Positions 18,602 to 29,149 of a DNA stretch of 64,000 nucleotides are shown here, piece after piece. A model generated the notes under the pieces. The model worked only from the letters and a program-made list of their open reading frames with translations, was not told where the DNA came from and searched no databases. This DNA comes from Candidatus Thiosymbion ectosymbiont of Catanema sp. Cochon2018. Its GTDB lineage: Bacteria > Pseudomonadota > Gammaproteobacteria > Chromatiales > Chromatiaceae. Location: NCBI GenBank assembly GCA_011392765.1, contig WYCW01000001.1:862888-926887 (forward strand), written 5' to 3'. A program made the translations under genes and the position numbers. The first letter of the stretch is position 1. Each line of letters opens with the position of its first letter.

Positions 18602-19039
18602 TCAGAGTCCCCCTGGCTGGGCCGAAACCCCGGATGACGTAGTAATCAGGAATACCAGCACGATTACGACGCCCCCGAAGACAGCGCCGTGAAAGGCCAA
18701 CAGAGTCGGGCTTCGAGCGGCATCCAACCAGACCGGGAACGAGCAAACTTCGGTTTTCAGAGAGTAAGGCGGTACGGTCTGGTCGGAGTCTATGATGCGC
18801 TCATAGAGCTTGCGGAATAGTCGCTCCTGAGCAAGGAAGTAGCCATCCAGACCCCAAAAGGTAAGGGCCGGGAGCAAGGCAATGGCAACCTGCCGAGAAT
18901 CGGCATCTTTTTCGGCCAGGGCTAAGAGGGCGGCTACCAGGGTAACCGACCAGCCCTTGAGCAGGAAGGAATTACGGGCCATACGTTCGATGACGCCCTG
19001 GACCAGGTCTAAGTGCTTTTCGTTGATTTTGCTATCCAT
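18602..19039 (-). CDS. Small multi-TM protein (possible SLATT/S-4TM-like effector)
   Basis: 145 aa. Hydrophobic segments at about 28-43 (GWSVTLVAALLALA), 51-68 (VAIALLPALTFWGLDGYF) and 113-135 (FHGAVFGGVVIVLVFLITT). N-terminal helix KHLDLVQGVIERMARNSFLL. This layout, with the SLOG-like gene upstream on the same strand, resembles SMODS- and SLOG-associating membrane effectors. I cannot confirm the family without a profile search. Confidence 0.6.
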   Translation of the reverse strand: MDSKINEKHLDLVQGVIERMARNSFLLKGWSVTLVAALLALAEKDADSRQVAIALLPALTFWGLDGYFLAQERLFRKLYERIIDSDQTVPPYSLKTEVCSFPVWLDAARSPTLLAFHGAVFGGVVIVLVFLITTSSGVSAQPGGL

Positions 19040-19092
19040 TGGCTTTTCTCCGCTTAGCCCGTAGCCGGGTTTCGTTCCTCAACCCAACCTAC

Positions 19093-19301
19093 CTAACGAG
19101 GCTTTGCCTCAGACCGACGAGGCATGAAGACCCCACAAGCCCCTCTCCCGTAAGGCCCCATCTCCTACGCCCAACCAGCCGTTGAAGAGCCAAGGTAGGT
19201 CGAAATCGGGATCGCAATCGGAATCTCGATCCCGATCCCGATTTGTGCACTGCATAAACTTGACTCATTTGTAAAGATTCGGGTCCCTCAAGGAATCCTA
19301 G
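19093..19301. repeat. CTAG-bounded repeat with GGGATC hexamers, copy A
   Basis: Runs from CTAACGAGGCTTTGCCTCAG to CTCAAGGAATCCTAG and contains a simple run of ATCGGG/CGATCC words at 19200-19245. An inverted copy is at 34703-34933, a longer variant at 63675-63991 and a fragment at about 24915-24950. Remaining gap 19302-19428 holds no separate gene. Confidence 0.82.
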
Positions 19302-19428
19302 TACAGTTGCGTACAAATCCTGGCCACATTTCATGCCGGCGAGAGGTCCGTTTTTCTCACCCCAAGCCACCAAGACACACAGAAATCTTCTCGGTTGCCG
19401 TTGGTCATCCGCGAGATTTTGATGATTT

Positions 19429-20199
19429 TCACTTCCGGCTGAGAGACGACGCAGTGACCGCTGTCGTTTCCCTTTCATCCTTGTCTTCCTTTGTGGCTTG
19501 GTGCCTTTGTGTGAGGTAAAAACTGTCGCGTGATTCGTCGTTTTTGTTTCCGGAATTTGTGTGCAGGTGTACTCGCTGCTTCAGATCGCGGGCGATGAGG
19601 GCGGTGACGAGCCGGGGGTCGTGGGATACATGCAACAAATGCCTGGCCTTGCCTACAAGCCCGTTTTTCTCCTGGTCGGCACCGGCGGCCGCATCGATCA
19701 AACGCGCGGCCTCCCCGCCCGCTCCGCCTACCAAGTAGACAGGACCTGCGGCATGGTAGGTACGGAAGCGCTCAAACTCATCTCGGGTGCCCGGCTTACT
19801 GCCCATGAAGCCGGTGGTCTTGCCGCCGACAAAGATTGCAGCGCGTGCGAGCCTGGTCATGGGATCGCGCAGATTCGCGAAGTCCTTATCGAGGGTCAAC
19901 TCGGGCATCCCTACCCAGTGAACACGATCGAAGACCCTTGCATCGAATGTCTCCGGCGGCGCCTGCTCGCGGAACCGCTCCAATTGATACAGGCTGATGG
20001 TCGACCGCTGGTCTGCGCGGGAATTGGCAACCCGGTACACCAACGGCGTAATGGTGGGATGCCCGCCGAAGACGAGATGCAGGCCAGCATCGAACAGGGC
20101 AGCGACGATCGTCGAAACGAAGTCGTAGACCCGTTGGGCTTTCGGCGTACCGGCCACCTCGTCGGGGACGCCGGCGGATAGCAGGACCGGCAGGGACAT
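19429..20199 (-). CDS. SLOG-like nucleotide-sensing/processing domain protein
   Basis: About 256 aa from ATG 20199 (MSLPVLLSAGVPDE). Rossmann-like features of the LOG/SLOG class: HLVFGGHPTITPLVYRVA after the first alpha/beta unit, AIFVGGKTTGFMGSKPG (about 145-160), and AAGPVYLVGGAGGEAARLID. Such domains sense or cleave nucleotide-derived signals. The last about 35 residues (FYLTQRHQATKEDK) are encoded by an ACAAAGGCACCAAG-type repeat, so the native C-terminus is probably about residue 220. Followed on the same strand by the membrane protein at 18602-19039. Confidence 0.6.
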   Translation of the reverse strand: MSLPVLLSAGVPDEVAGTPKAQRVYDFVSTIVAALFDAGLHLVFGGHPTITPLVYRVANSRADQRSTISLYQLERFREQAPPETFDARVFDRVHWVGMPELTLDKDFANLRDPMTRLARAAIFVGGKTTGFMGSKPGTRDEFERFRTYHAAGPVYLVGGAGGEAARLIDAAAGADQEKNGLVGKARHLLHVSHDPRLVTALIARDLKQRVHLHTNSGNKNDESRDSFYLTQRHQATKEDKDERETTAVTASSLSRK

Positions 20200-20254
20200 T
20201 GGATCTTGGCCTGGCGCTGGGGTCTGTTGGGATATGGGTATTTTCTGACCATTT

Positions 20255-21130
20255 CTATGCCTGCTGCACGCCGGCGATGAGCCAATCACCCTCGCTGCTT
20301 TCCCAGGCGTGTTGTACGTGCCAGGTCTCGTGGAAGGGGTCGGCGGGCGCGTTCTGCTCTTCGCGGATCAGCCCGGAGAAGAGGACGCTCACCACTACCT
20401 GGTCACCGTCACGGCGCACGGTGACGAGCTGGGCGTCCAGGGTCACGACCTCGGTGTGTTGGGGCTTCTCTCCCAGACGGCTGCGCTCGCGCTCCAGTTC
20501 GGCGAAAAGCTCGGGCGTGGTGTAGTCCCGGATATCCCGGAGATCGGCCTGGTCCCAGGCCGTCTGGAGCCGTATGAAGTGGGTCTTGGCACCCTCCAGG
20601 AATCCCGGAGCGTCGAACCAGACCGGGGCCTCGTCGTCGCTCGAAGCGGGCTCGCCCGGGGTTGCATCATCGAGATCCGGCGGCACCGCGCCCGGAACTG
20701 CCCCCCCCCCTCCGGCGACCGGTCCGCCATAGGCCCCGGCCCCGGCGACCGCGGGACGCCTGCGGCGCATGGCCTTGAACAGCATCAGGCCGCCGAAGAT
20801 CAGGGCTACGACCAAGAGTATGTCCATGATCTGCAGGCCCTGGAAGGCGTCGCCGAAGAACAGAGACGCGAGCAGGCCACCAGCAGCCAGTCCGACCAAG
20901 GGGCCGAGCCAACGGCTCATTCCACTGGTACGGCCGGCGGCGGCCCCGGCCGCTGCCTGGGAGCGACCGGGTGCGGCCTGCGGGGTTTGACGCGGTGCGG
21001 TACGCGGCATACTCCGGTACTGCTTGCCCAGGCTCCGGCCACCGCCGAACCGTTTGGCCTCGGCATCATCCGGCAGGATCATGAGCGTGGCGGCGAACAG
21101 GGCAAGCACAAATGCGAATAGGGTTTTCAT
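20255..21130 (-). CDS. Tim44-like domain membrane protein
   Basis: 291 aa. Signal sequence FAFVLALFAATLMILPDDAEA, low-complexity Ala/Gly-rich linker, membrane segments at about 72-92 and 98-116 (IMDILLVVALIFGGLMLFKA), basic MRRRRP stop-transfer, Gly-rich linker and a C-terminal Tim44/TIM44-like domain (WFDAPGFLEGAKTHFIRLQ ... EDPFHE-like end with ADPFHETWHV). Typical of bacterial Tim44-domain proteins of unknown role. The Gly linker is encoded by a run of ten C (plus strand 20701-20710), a possible slippage site. Confidence 0.85.
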   Translation of the reverse strand: MKTLFAFVLALFAATLMILPDDAEAKRFGGGRSLGKQYRSMPRTAPRQTPQAAPGRSQAAAGAAAGRTSGMSRWLGPLVGLAAGGLLASLFFGDAFQGLQIMDILLVVALIFGGLMLFKAMRRRRPAVAGAGAYGGPVAGGGGAVPGAVPPDLDDATPGEPASSDDEAPVWFDAPGFLEGAKTHFIRLQTAWDQADLRDIRDYTTPELFAELERERSRLGEKPQHTEVVTLDAQLVTVRRDGDQVVVSVLFSGLIREEQNAPADPFHETWHVQHAWESSEGDWLIAGVQQA

Positions 21131-21293
21131 AGCGATTCTCGGACCTCAAATTGATGACCGTTCAGCCCCCCACCGGATTCCGGCCCGATGTGGACATAAT
21201 CCTGTGATTTCTCGTTTTTGAGATTGTTATCCAGCTATCATATCCCAAGATGGTTCACCCGTGCCTCGGATCGAGATAGGTAAACAGTTACTC

Positions 21294-21458
21294 CTATTGT
21301 TGATTTTGCGGTACTTTCCTAAATGGCCTCTTATTGACAAGATCAGGGTTTTCGCTGTCAATTTTCGGGCTGTTCGACTCAGATGAAATCCTTGTCCAGT
21401 TTGTCCTACCTCCGTGCTTCTGCCCTTTGGCATGGTGTTTCTGCGTCTTACGTTCCAT
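21294..21458 (-). CDS. Small basic protein downstream of brnTA
   Basis: 54 aa from ATG 21458, preceded by GGGAGGAATT, a strong ribosome binding site, 11 bp after the brnA stop. Sequence begins MERKTQKHHAKGQKHGGRTN: rich in Lys, His and Gln. No family recognised. The Shine-Dalgarno and spacing support a real third gene of the brnTA operon. The alternative reading frame at 21227-21433 has no such signal. Confidence 0.5.
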   Translation of the reverse strand: MERKTQKHHAKGQKHGGRTNWTRISSESNSPKIDSENPDLVNKRPFRKVPQNQQ

Positions 21459-21469
21459 AATTCCTCCCT

Positions 21470-21643
21470 TTAGTTTACATGCTTAAATTTTTTGAGGTCT
21501 TCATCGCTCAAGAGGGGCGCATCAGAGTCACTCTCTGCGTTCGCCTCGATTTCTTCCTCGGTCATTCTCTTGAGACGCCCATAATCCGTATTGCCATCTG
21601 TTGACTCACCTTTTTTCCTTTTAATATAAACATCTCTTGACAT
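21470..21643 (-). CDS. brnA: BrnA-type antitoxin
   Basis: 57 aa, MSRDVYIKRKKGES start at ATG 21643 with GAGGTGA upstream; GTG 21652 is possible. Contains the RLKRMTEEEIEANAESD segment typical of BrnA antitoxins. It follows the toxin gene with a 5-bp gap. Expected to bind BrnT and repress the operon promoter. Confidence 0.78.
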   Translation of the reverse strand: MSRDVYIKRKKGESTDGNTDYGRLKRMTEEEIEANAESDSDAPLLSDEDLKKFKHVN

Positions 21644-21648
21644 ATAAA

Positions 21649-21939
21649 TCACCTCGCTTTCATGCTTTGATACAGCTCACGCTCTTTTTTGCTTGCAATT
21701 CTAGCGGAAATCACTCTTCTCGATGCGTTGTTCTTTCGCCAAGTGTATACAGCCATTAGGACGCCTGGTTTCGCTTCGCCGATTACTTGAATGCGTTCTT
21801 CGCCATAATCGTTACGACCATCTCTCGCTTCAATACGATCATCGTCATCGAATACAGTAATAGCATCATTAAAGTCGATGCCATGCTTAGCTATATTTTT
21901 TTGATTTTTGTTTTCATCCCATTCAAATAACAATAGCAT
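21649..21939 (-). CDS. brnT: BrnT-type toxin
   Basis: 96 aa. N-terminus FEWDENKNQKNIAKHGIDF is the BrnT hallmark; the C-terminal part RRVISARIASKKERELY completes a RelE-like fold. Predicted ribonuclease inhibiting translation. AGAGAG precedes the ATG. Upstream of brnA as usual for this family. Confidence 0.9.
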   Translation of the reverse strand: MLLLFEWDENKNQKNIAKHGIDFNDAITVFDDDDRIEARDGRNDYGEERIQVIGEAKPGVLMAVYTWRKNNASRRVISARIASKKERELYQSMKAR

Positions 21940-22058
21940 CTCTACTCTCTAATTATGATTGTTAAGTATCAAGTCCCACCAGATCAAAGGGTACCTCGAA
22001 AAATCCAAGATGTCCATGCGGGGTAAAGGTACCCCCCTTCAGTTTGACAACCGATTGA

Positions 22059-22158
22059 AGGGCACCTTGAAAAATACGATTTTCATCAACGGAACGCCTG
22101 AACAATCAATGTGTTAGGGCTGCTTAATTGGTGAAAACATCTATTTTCAAGGTGCCCT
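22059..22158. repeat. 100-bp MITE-like repeat, copy 3
   Basis: Begins AGGGCACCTTGAAAAATACG and ends CTATTTTCAAGGTGCCCT. Third copy of the element at 6500 and 14267. A degenerate relative (GGGTACCTCGAAAAATCC) precedes it at 21988-22035. Confidence 0.85.
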
Positions 22159-22234
22159 GAACATGAAGAAAGCAAAGTACGTCTCTCAGACCCGAGAGCA
22201 GGACGCAACAAAGGGTAAAATGAGGTCTCGGAAA

Positions 22235-23920
22235 TCAACGCACCTCCGCTTTACCGATACCCCGCGGATCGCTCATCGCCCGTACCTGGTTTTGCAACCG
22301 ATCCCAGTAGACGACCTGCAGATTACCATAGCCGTCCCGGATCTCTTGTAGATGGTGTCCCTTGGCTTCGAGACGGCGGCGCTCGTGGGCGCTGAAGGCC
22401 CCCGGCTCGTACTGGATCCGGTCCGGCAGGTACTGGTGATGGAACCTCGGCTTGGCAACCCAGACCGCGGGGGGATCTCCGGCATCCAGTGAGAGGAGAC
22501 CTCGGAGGACCATGGTGATGATGCGGCTGCCCCCTGGGGTACCCAGGATGGCCAGGCCCTGGTCCGATTCCGCGAAGGTAGGCGTCATGCTGGAGAGCAT
22601 CCGTTTCCCCGGAGCGATGGCGTTGGCCTCGTCGCCGATCAGGCCGTATGCATTGGGTACTCCGGGCCGCGCGGAGAAGTCGTCCATCTCATCGTTCAGC
22701 AGCACGCCGGTACCCGGCGGTACGAACCCGGAACCGAAGGGGTAGTTGATGCTGAGGGTGGCGGCCACCCGGTTGCCTTCCCGATCCAGGATAGAGAAAT
22801 GGGTGGTATCGGCACCCTGTGTCCGCACCATCGCGGGGCGGCTGGGCGTGGCTCGGTCCAGGTCGATGTCCCGTACCAAGCCGGCGGCATAGAAGGGGTG
22901 GGTGAGGCGCTCGACCGGGACCTCGTAGGCATCCGGATCTCCCAAATAGAGGGCGCGGTCGCGGTAGGCGCGGCGCATGACTTCTACCAACAGGTGGGCC
23001 CGGTCGGCGTCCGTAAGGTCCGCCAAGTCGAAGCGCGAGAGCATGTTGAGCATCTGCACCAGGAGCACGCCGCCGGAGGACGGCGGTGCGGCACTGACCA
23101 CACGCCAGCCGCGGTAACGGCCGACGATGGGCGTGCGCTCCACGACCCGGTAAGATTCCAGGTCCTCTAGGGTCCAGATACCGCCGGCCGCACGCACGCC
23201 AGCGACCAACAATCGGGCGGTACGGCCGGCATAAAAACCCTCCCGGCCCGCACTGGCGAGACGGTCCAGGGTATCCGCCAAGTCCGGCTGCACGATCAGG
23301 GTCCCTATCGGCGGTACCTCGCCGTCCCGGAGGAATTGCCCGGCAGCGGCGGGGGATTCCAGGAGCACCGCCCGCCGCTGCTCCGCAAGGCGTCGATACC
23401 GCTCGTCCACGGCAAAGCCGGCGCGGGCGAGACGGACCGCCGGCGCGAGTGACCGTGCCAGGGGTAAGCGGCCGTAATGCTCCGCCAGGTGGACCAGGGC
23501 CGCCGGTTCTCCTGGAATGCCGGCGGCCAGGGGGCCGTTCAGGGACAGCTCCGGTACAAAGCGGCCGGTGGCATCCAGATACATGTCGCGGTGGGCCGCC
23601 AGCGGCGCCCGCTCGCGGCCGTCGAGCATCGACTCGTGCCCGTCCTCGGCCCGGTGCAGGAGCCAGAAGCCGCCGCCACCCAGTCCGGAGCTGTAGGGCT
23701 CCACGACCGCCAACGCGGCGCTGACCGCCACCGCCGCATCGAAGGCATTGCCCCCGGCCGTCAGGATCTCGAATCCCGCATCGGTGGCCAGGGGGTGAGC
23801 ACTGACAATCGCCGCCTGGGGTGGGCGGTCTGCTGCCCAGGCTACCCCGGCGGTGAGCAGCAACAGGACGCAGACGGCGGCAAACAGGCCCCGCCGGAGG
23901 GCTTGTGAAGGGGCGTGCAT
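22235..23920 (-). CDS. ggt: Gamma-glutamyltransferase
   Basis: About 561 aa from ATG 23920; a GTG at 23944 overlapping the ferredoxin stop is the alternative. Signal peptide GLFAAVCVLLLLTAGVAWA, so periplasmic. Catalytic Thr of the small subunit in GADTTHFSILDREGN (autoprocessing site), with LNDEMDDF and LSSMTPT substrate-binding motifs. Cleaves gamma-glutamyl bonds of glutathione. Follows the ferredoxin and coaD genes in one minus-strand run. Confidence 0.93.
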   Translation of the reverse strand: MHAPSQALRRGLFAAVCVLLLLTAGVAWAADRPPQAAIVSAHPLATDAGFEILTAGGNAFDAAVAVSAALAVVEPYSSGLGGGGFWLLHRAEDGHESMLDGRERAPLAAHRDMYLDATGRFVPELSLNGPLAAGIPGEPAALVHLAEHYGRLPLARSLAPAVRLARAGFAVDERYRRLAEQRRAVLLESPAAAGQFLRDGEVPPIGTLIVQPDLADTLDRLASAGREGFYAGRTARLLVAGVRAAGGIWTLEDLESYRVVERTPIVGRYRGWRVVSAAPPSSGGVLLVQMLNMLSRFDLADLTDADRAHLLVEVMRRAYRDRALYLGDPDAYEVPVERLTHPFYAAGLVRDIDLDRATPSRPAMVRTQGADTTHFSILDREGNRVAATLSINYPFGSGFVPPGTGVLLNDEMDDFSARPGVPNAYGLIGDEANAIAPGKRMLSSMTPTFAESDQGLAILGTPGGSRIITMVLRGLLSLDAGDPPAVWVAKPRFHHQYLPDRIQYEPGAFSAHERRRLEAKGHHLQEIRDGYGNLQVVYWDRLQNQVRAMSDPRGIGKAEVR

Positions 23921-23930
23921 GGGACCGGAT

Positions 23931-24872
<942 letters not shown>

Positions 24873-24914
24873 TTAGTCTTTCCTCCCGCCTGACAGGGCT
24901 GGTATCTTAGCTAC

Positions 24915-25205
24915 CAGCGAGGCTTCGCCTCAGACCGACGAGTCGTGAGTCGCTGTGGACAAGAACCACGAATGAACACGAATTCACACGAATAAGGGGG
25001 CGTGTTCATCTGTGGTTCTATTGTGTTTGGAATCAGCTACTTAGCTTTATATGTCAACGCGCCTTGGCCGCAGAACGGCCCAGGTCGGATTGAGTATAGG
25101 AAAAGTTGGGTAGTTGGGCAAAGCCGCAGGGACGCGGCGTGCCCAACATTCGATGTTGGGCTACGAACCTACCCGCAATATCGAGCGAAACGAGGTAGTA
25201 GGCCG
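24915..25205. repeat. Intergenic repeat block between coaD and the TIR gene
   Basis: Holds a fragment of the CTAG-bounded repeat (GCGAGGCTTCGCCTCAGACC, 24919 on), an ACCACGAATGAACACGAATT element (24963-25019), a GTTGGGCA/TGCCCAAC hairpin (25113-25147), and two diverged direct repeats of CGGATTGAGTATAGGAAAAG (25086 and 25204). No gene is seen in 24710-25207. Confidence 0.7.
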
Positions 25206-27322
25206 GATTGAGTGTGGGAAAACTGATGGACAGAAACATCGATGCCTTCCTCAGCTTCAACAGCGAAGCGCGGGAAGTTGTTAAACAAATTGCCACTCGC
25301 CTTATAAAAGCTGGTCTGCAGGTTTGGTTCGACGAATGGCAACTGATTCCAGGTGAATCGGTGATCCCCAGTATCGAGCGGGGGCTGAAGGCTGCGCGCA
25401 CCTGCGCTGTGTTCGTGGGCACGGACGGCCAGGGGCCATGGCAGCGGAAAGAAGTCGAAGCGGCCATTCGCAGCCAGATCCAAAACGAGGATTTCCGGGT
25501 GATTCCGGTGCTCTTGCCCGACGCCCCGAAACTCGAGTTGCCCCCTTTTCTCGCCAACAACGTCTGGGTCGAATTCACCGAGGGGTTAGGTGATCCGGCC
25601 ATGTGGCGGTTGGAATGCGGTATCCGCGGCCAGCCGCCGGGGCGGGGACGGCCGCCAAAAAGCGCACCCCAAGAGACTACGCCGCCCGTTCCTGGCGTGT
25701 CCATGTCCATGGATATGGAGATCCAGACCCGCAAACCCGCTTACGTGTTCATCAGCTACCGCGACCAGAAACCCGACAGCGATCTCGCTAAGGTGTGCGT
25801 CGAGGTGCTGCGGCGGGCGGGACATAAGGTGTTTATCGACACCGACGACATCCCGTGGGGCAAGGAATGGACGAAGGAGATTCGAGCTGCACTGGAAGGC
25901 TGCGATTACCTGCTGCCGTTGCTCTCGGCGGAATCCGTACAGAGTGAAATGGTGGTCGAGGAAGTTAGGATCGCCGCTGAACGGGCGAAGAACAACCGGT
26001 GCATTCCCCGTTTGTTGCCGATACGGGTCCGATTTCCCTTCAGCCAGGCCCTGCCGTACTCGCTCTCCGGGTTACTGGACAAGATCCAGCAACGGGAATG
26101 GCGCGACGATCGCGACACCGCACCGTTGCTGGACGAACTGCTCAGGGTACTGGAGCAGCGCGAGGATTGGGATGAGACCACGCCATCCCCGGAACCCAGT
26201 ATTTACCTGTGGCCAGACGAACCCGTACCCCAGCGTGACCCACGCAGGCTGACCGAGCCCGGTGGTGCGTTGGATACCGACGCCCATTTTTACATCGAAC
26301 GCACTGCCGACCAGGAGGTACTGTCCGGCATCCGGAAAAACCGTGCCCTGGTGACCTTGCGCGGTGCGCGGCAAGCGGGCAAGACCTCGCTCATCTTGCG
26401 GGTCCACGTGGCGGCTTTGAGTAGCCAACTGTCTTTACGCAGCGCCTTTGTGGACGTGCAGGCGATCCCGTCGGAATCCCTGCAATCTCTGGAAACAGTA
26501 TGGCGCTATCTGGCCGAAGGGATCGCCGCACAACTGAAGCTGCCTTTCGAGTGGGCGGGCCAAGGCAACCATGAACGCGGTTTTCAACAATTCCTGAAAA
26601 ACACCCTATTCACCCAGGACCATACCCCGCTCTTGATCTGCCTGGACGAAGTGGACCGCTTCTTCTCCACACCGCTACGCCGGGAATTCTTCACCTCCCT
26701 GCGAGCCTGCTGGAACAAAGGCGCATACGACCCGGTGTGGAAAAAGGTTCGCTGGTTGCTGAGCACCTCCTCCGACCCGGTCTTTTTCATTGAAGACCTG
26801 ACCCAGTCGCCCTTCAACATCGGCCAACTGGTCAGACTCGACAATTTCAACCTCGCCCAGGTGGAAGAATTCGCCCGCCGCTTAGGGGTGCCTCTGCCCG
26901 CCGGGGAAACCAAAGCGATCCTCGTCTATGTGGGCGGACGGCCCTATCTGGTGCATCTGCTGCTCTTTCACCTGGCGCGGGATCCGGAGGCGCGGGACGA
27001 ACTGTTCGACGGGACCACTGCGGGACGGGGAGTTTTTCGCGGTCATCTCCATCGTTATCTGATCCACTTCGAGCAAGACAGCGCGCTGGCCGAGGCCATG
27101 TGCCGGCTGTTAGCAGGTCGCCAGATGGAAACCCGACTCGCCGAGCGATTGGAAGCCGCGGGTCTGGCGTATCAGGACAAAGACGGTGAGTATCGCCCGG
27201 CCTGTCGCCTGTATGAGGAGTTTTTCGGCAAGGCGTTAGCGCAGCACGCAAATGGGGACGGATCATATTTTCCGCTAGGTTCGGAACCAATTTCCGATAC
27301 GTCAAAGATAGACAAAGCGTCT

Positions 27323-28730
27323 CATAGGTGTTCGGGATTTTTTAGGTCTCACCTTCTACTAATAATCGGTGTATACGCGCTAACGATGTCTCTCTCTTCT
27401 TATAATTAGGATCGTAAATTTCGTTCGCAAACAACTTTATCTTATTCACTAGACTTCGATAATTTTCTTGTGAAGCATGTAACAGAAAAGTGATGAAATC
27501 GCTCGCCAGTACAACCGCTACTTTAGCCACTCTTTGAAACGAAATTGCCAAATGCTGCTCCTCATCCAACGGTTCCATGCCGATCCGAAATATCGTGTGC
27601 GTACTCAGATGAGCCACCATGGAAGCCAATAATAAGTTTTCAATGATGTTATCATTCGCTGATGTGATTGCATTCGCATTCAGAGAGTTTTTACACGCTT
27701 TGAAAATGAGTTCGATTTGCCACCGCAACCGATATAAAGGATAAATCAAATCGGCGGCAGCAGTTAAATTAGTCATGTACCAGTGATAATTCTTTGCGAC
27801 CGGATTCCAAAATCCGATGACCCGATAACGCAAGGTCTTGTCGTGATGAATCTTGTCAACGATCACTTCAATAATATGACCTTGCTTCCGGCGCAAATCC
27901 AGTGTGAGTAGCGATTGCCCGATGGCCTTTTTACTCAGCCCTTGAATCACCGCCTGGATCCGAATCACGGCATTGGATTTCACGCGTGATAGAAAAAAAC
28001 CACCCGCTTTTTCAATACCATACAACAAGGCATAGTCCCAGTAACCGAGATCGAAAATCACCAGCTTCCCCGTCAGTGACGCGACGTCCGGAAAGCAGTT
28101 TCTATCGTGTCTTGTTCCGGGTGTGAGTTGAAACCACACCAGCAATCCGCTCAGGAGATCGAAATTCGCATGCCACTTGATCGACGCTTTCGTACGGGTC
28201 CCAGGAAAGGCATTTTTGGCCTTCGCCAACAGCGTCATGGAACTCGAATCGACCAGCTCGATGGCGGTAACACCAAGCGGTTCCAGAATCGTCTCACGCA
28301 CCCGGACCGAAGTCGCAAGTTGCACCATTAATTCTCTCATCACGGCTTGCAAATTCCGTTTCAAGCGGTTGCCGGACAGCCGCTCCCAAAACGCACCGCG
28401 ACCGATCGATTTAGTTAGATGACTTATCATCGAACGGCGAATGGACTCCAATGAAAAAGTCTTGGAATCGCCGAGATAGCAAAACACCAAATTGATCGCA
28501 AACTCCAAGGGCGTAATCGTGGTCCTGACGTCTTCGGCAGGAATGAATGTTTCGAAACATTGTTTCAAAACAGTAAGCATGTTATTCTTGTTAATGGCGA
28601 TCTCCTTGTTGCTTCATAGTAAATAGCCTGTGGAACTATCATATTATGAAGTTAACAAGGTTTTCGCCACCTTTAAAAAAACTAAATATAACCCTATGAA
28701 ATTTAAGCAAAAAAACCCCGAACATCTATG
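27323..28730 (-). mobile_element. IS4-family insertion sequence, copy 1 (1408 bp)
   Basis: Ends CATAGGTGTTCGGGATTTTT (27323 on) and GGGGTTCGG-type complement finishing CGAACATCTATG at 28730 are inverted repeats. A perfect 10-bp direct repeat CAAAGCGTCT flanks it (27313-27322, 28731-28740). Identical length to the copy at 48135-49542, in the opposite orientation. Confidence 0.95.
27342..28580 (-). CDS. IS4-family DDE transposase (copy 1)
   Basis: 412 aa. DDE residues in IELVDSSSM and VIFDLGYWDYALL; the YREK-type motif is YRLRWQIELIFKACK. The protein is the same as that of copy 2 at 48285-49523, indicating recent duplication. Apparently functional. Confidence 0.94.
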   Translation of the reverse strand: MLTVLKQCFETFIPAEDVRTTITPLEFAINLVFCYLGDSKTFSLESIRRSMISHLTKSIGRGAFWERLSGNRLKRNLQAVMRELMVQLATSVRVRETILEPLGVTAIELVDSSSMTLLAKAKNAFPGTRTKASIKWHANFDLLSGLLVWFQLTPGTRHDRNCFPDVASLTGKLVIFDLGYWDYALLYGIEKAGGFFLSRVKSNAVIRIQAVIQGLSKKAIGQSLLTLDLRRKQGHIIEVIVDKIHHDKTLRYRVIGFWNPVAKNYHWYMTNLTAAADLIYPLYRLRWQIELIFKACKNSLNANAITSANDNIIENLLLASMVAHLSTHTIFRIGMEPLDEEQHLAISFQRVAKVAVVLASDFITFLLHASQENYRSLVNKIKLFANEIYDPNYKKRETSLARIHRLLVEGET

Positions 28731-29149
28731 CAAAGCGTCTATAGACCAATGCTCCGACGGCTGGATAGAGAAGGTTGACAAAGTCTATTCATTCATCAAG
28801 GAAACCTTGAATAAGGAAGCTTCAAATGACGTAAAGGAAGTTGAATATAAAATCGACACAAACATGACAGTGCCCGAAGAGTTGGTGGAGAGATATGATG
28901 CCCCTCCAAAAAATGCCCCGATTTTAGATTTGTTTGTCGAAAAACAGTTAATAGTGACATTCAAGCCTGTTGGACCATGGGTTGTCGGTGCCCAAGGCCT
29001 GATCGATATTTTAACGAAAGATGGATCTTATAGCTTAGTAGACCTAGGCGAAGACGAAACAATTCCGGAGTGGAAAGTATTTCCCCCAAAGAACAAGGGA
29101 AAGGAGGGGCCATTTGACGCTCAATTCATAACCGGGTTGGTGCGTTGAA

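Larger units (their letters stand above)
25208..29148 (+). pseudogene. TIR-TIR-AAA ATPase gene, split by IS4-type insertion
   Basis: First about 705 residues: TIR domain 1 (about 10-130; DAFLSFNSEAREVV, WFDEWQLIPGES), linker, TIR domain 2 (about 176-300; YVFISYRDQKPDSD, VFIDTDDIPWGKEW), then an AAA-like (PF14516-type) ATPase with Walker A RGARQAGKTSL and Walker B LLICLDEVDRFF. The IS enters at 27323. Excising it plus one copy of the 10-bp duplication CAAAGCGTCT joins KIDKAS to IDQCSDGWIEKVDKVYSF in frame, ending at 29148 with about 136 extra residues. TIR domains act as NADases or assembly modules in bacterial defence. G+C drops sharply from about 27240, so the C-terminus may be of separate origin. 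Confidence 0.85.

Noticed and set aside
19600-20300. Long plus-strand ORFs opposite the SLOG and Tim44-like genes
   Set aside because: GC-rich shadow frames; the minus-strand proteins show recognisable folds and a signal peptide.
28630-28740. Start region of the 172-aa ORF after the IS4 element
   Set aside because: The first about 35 codons are IS4 end sequence; the real reading comes from the TIR gene across the excised element.
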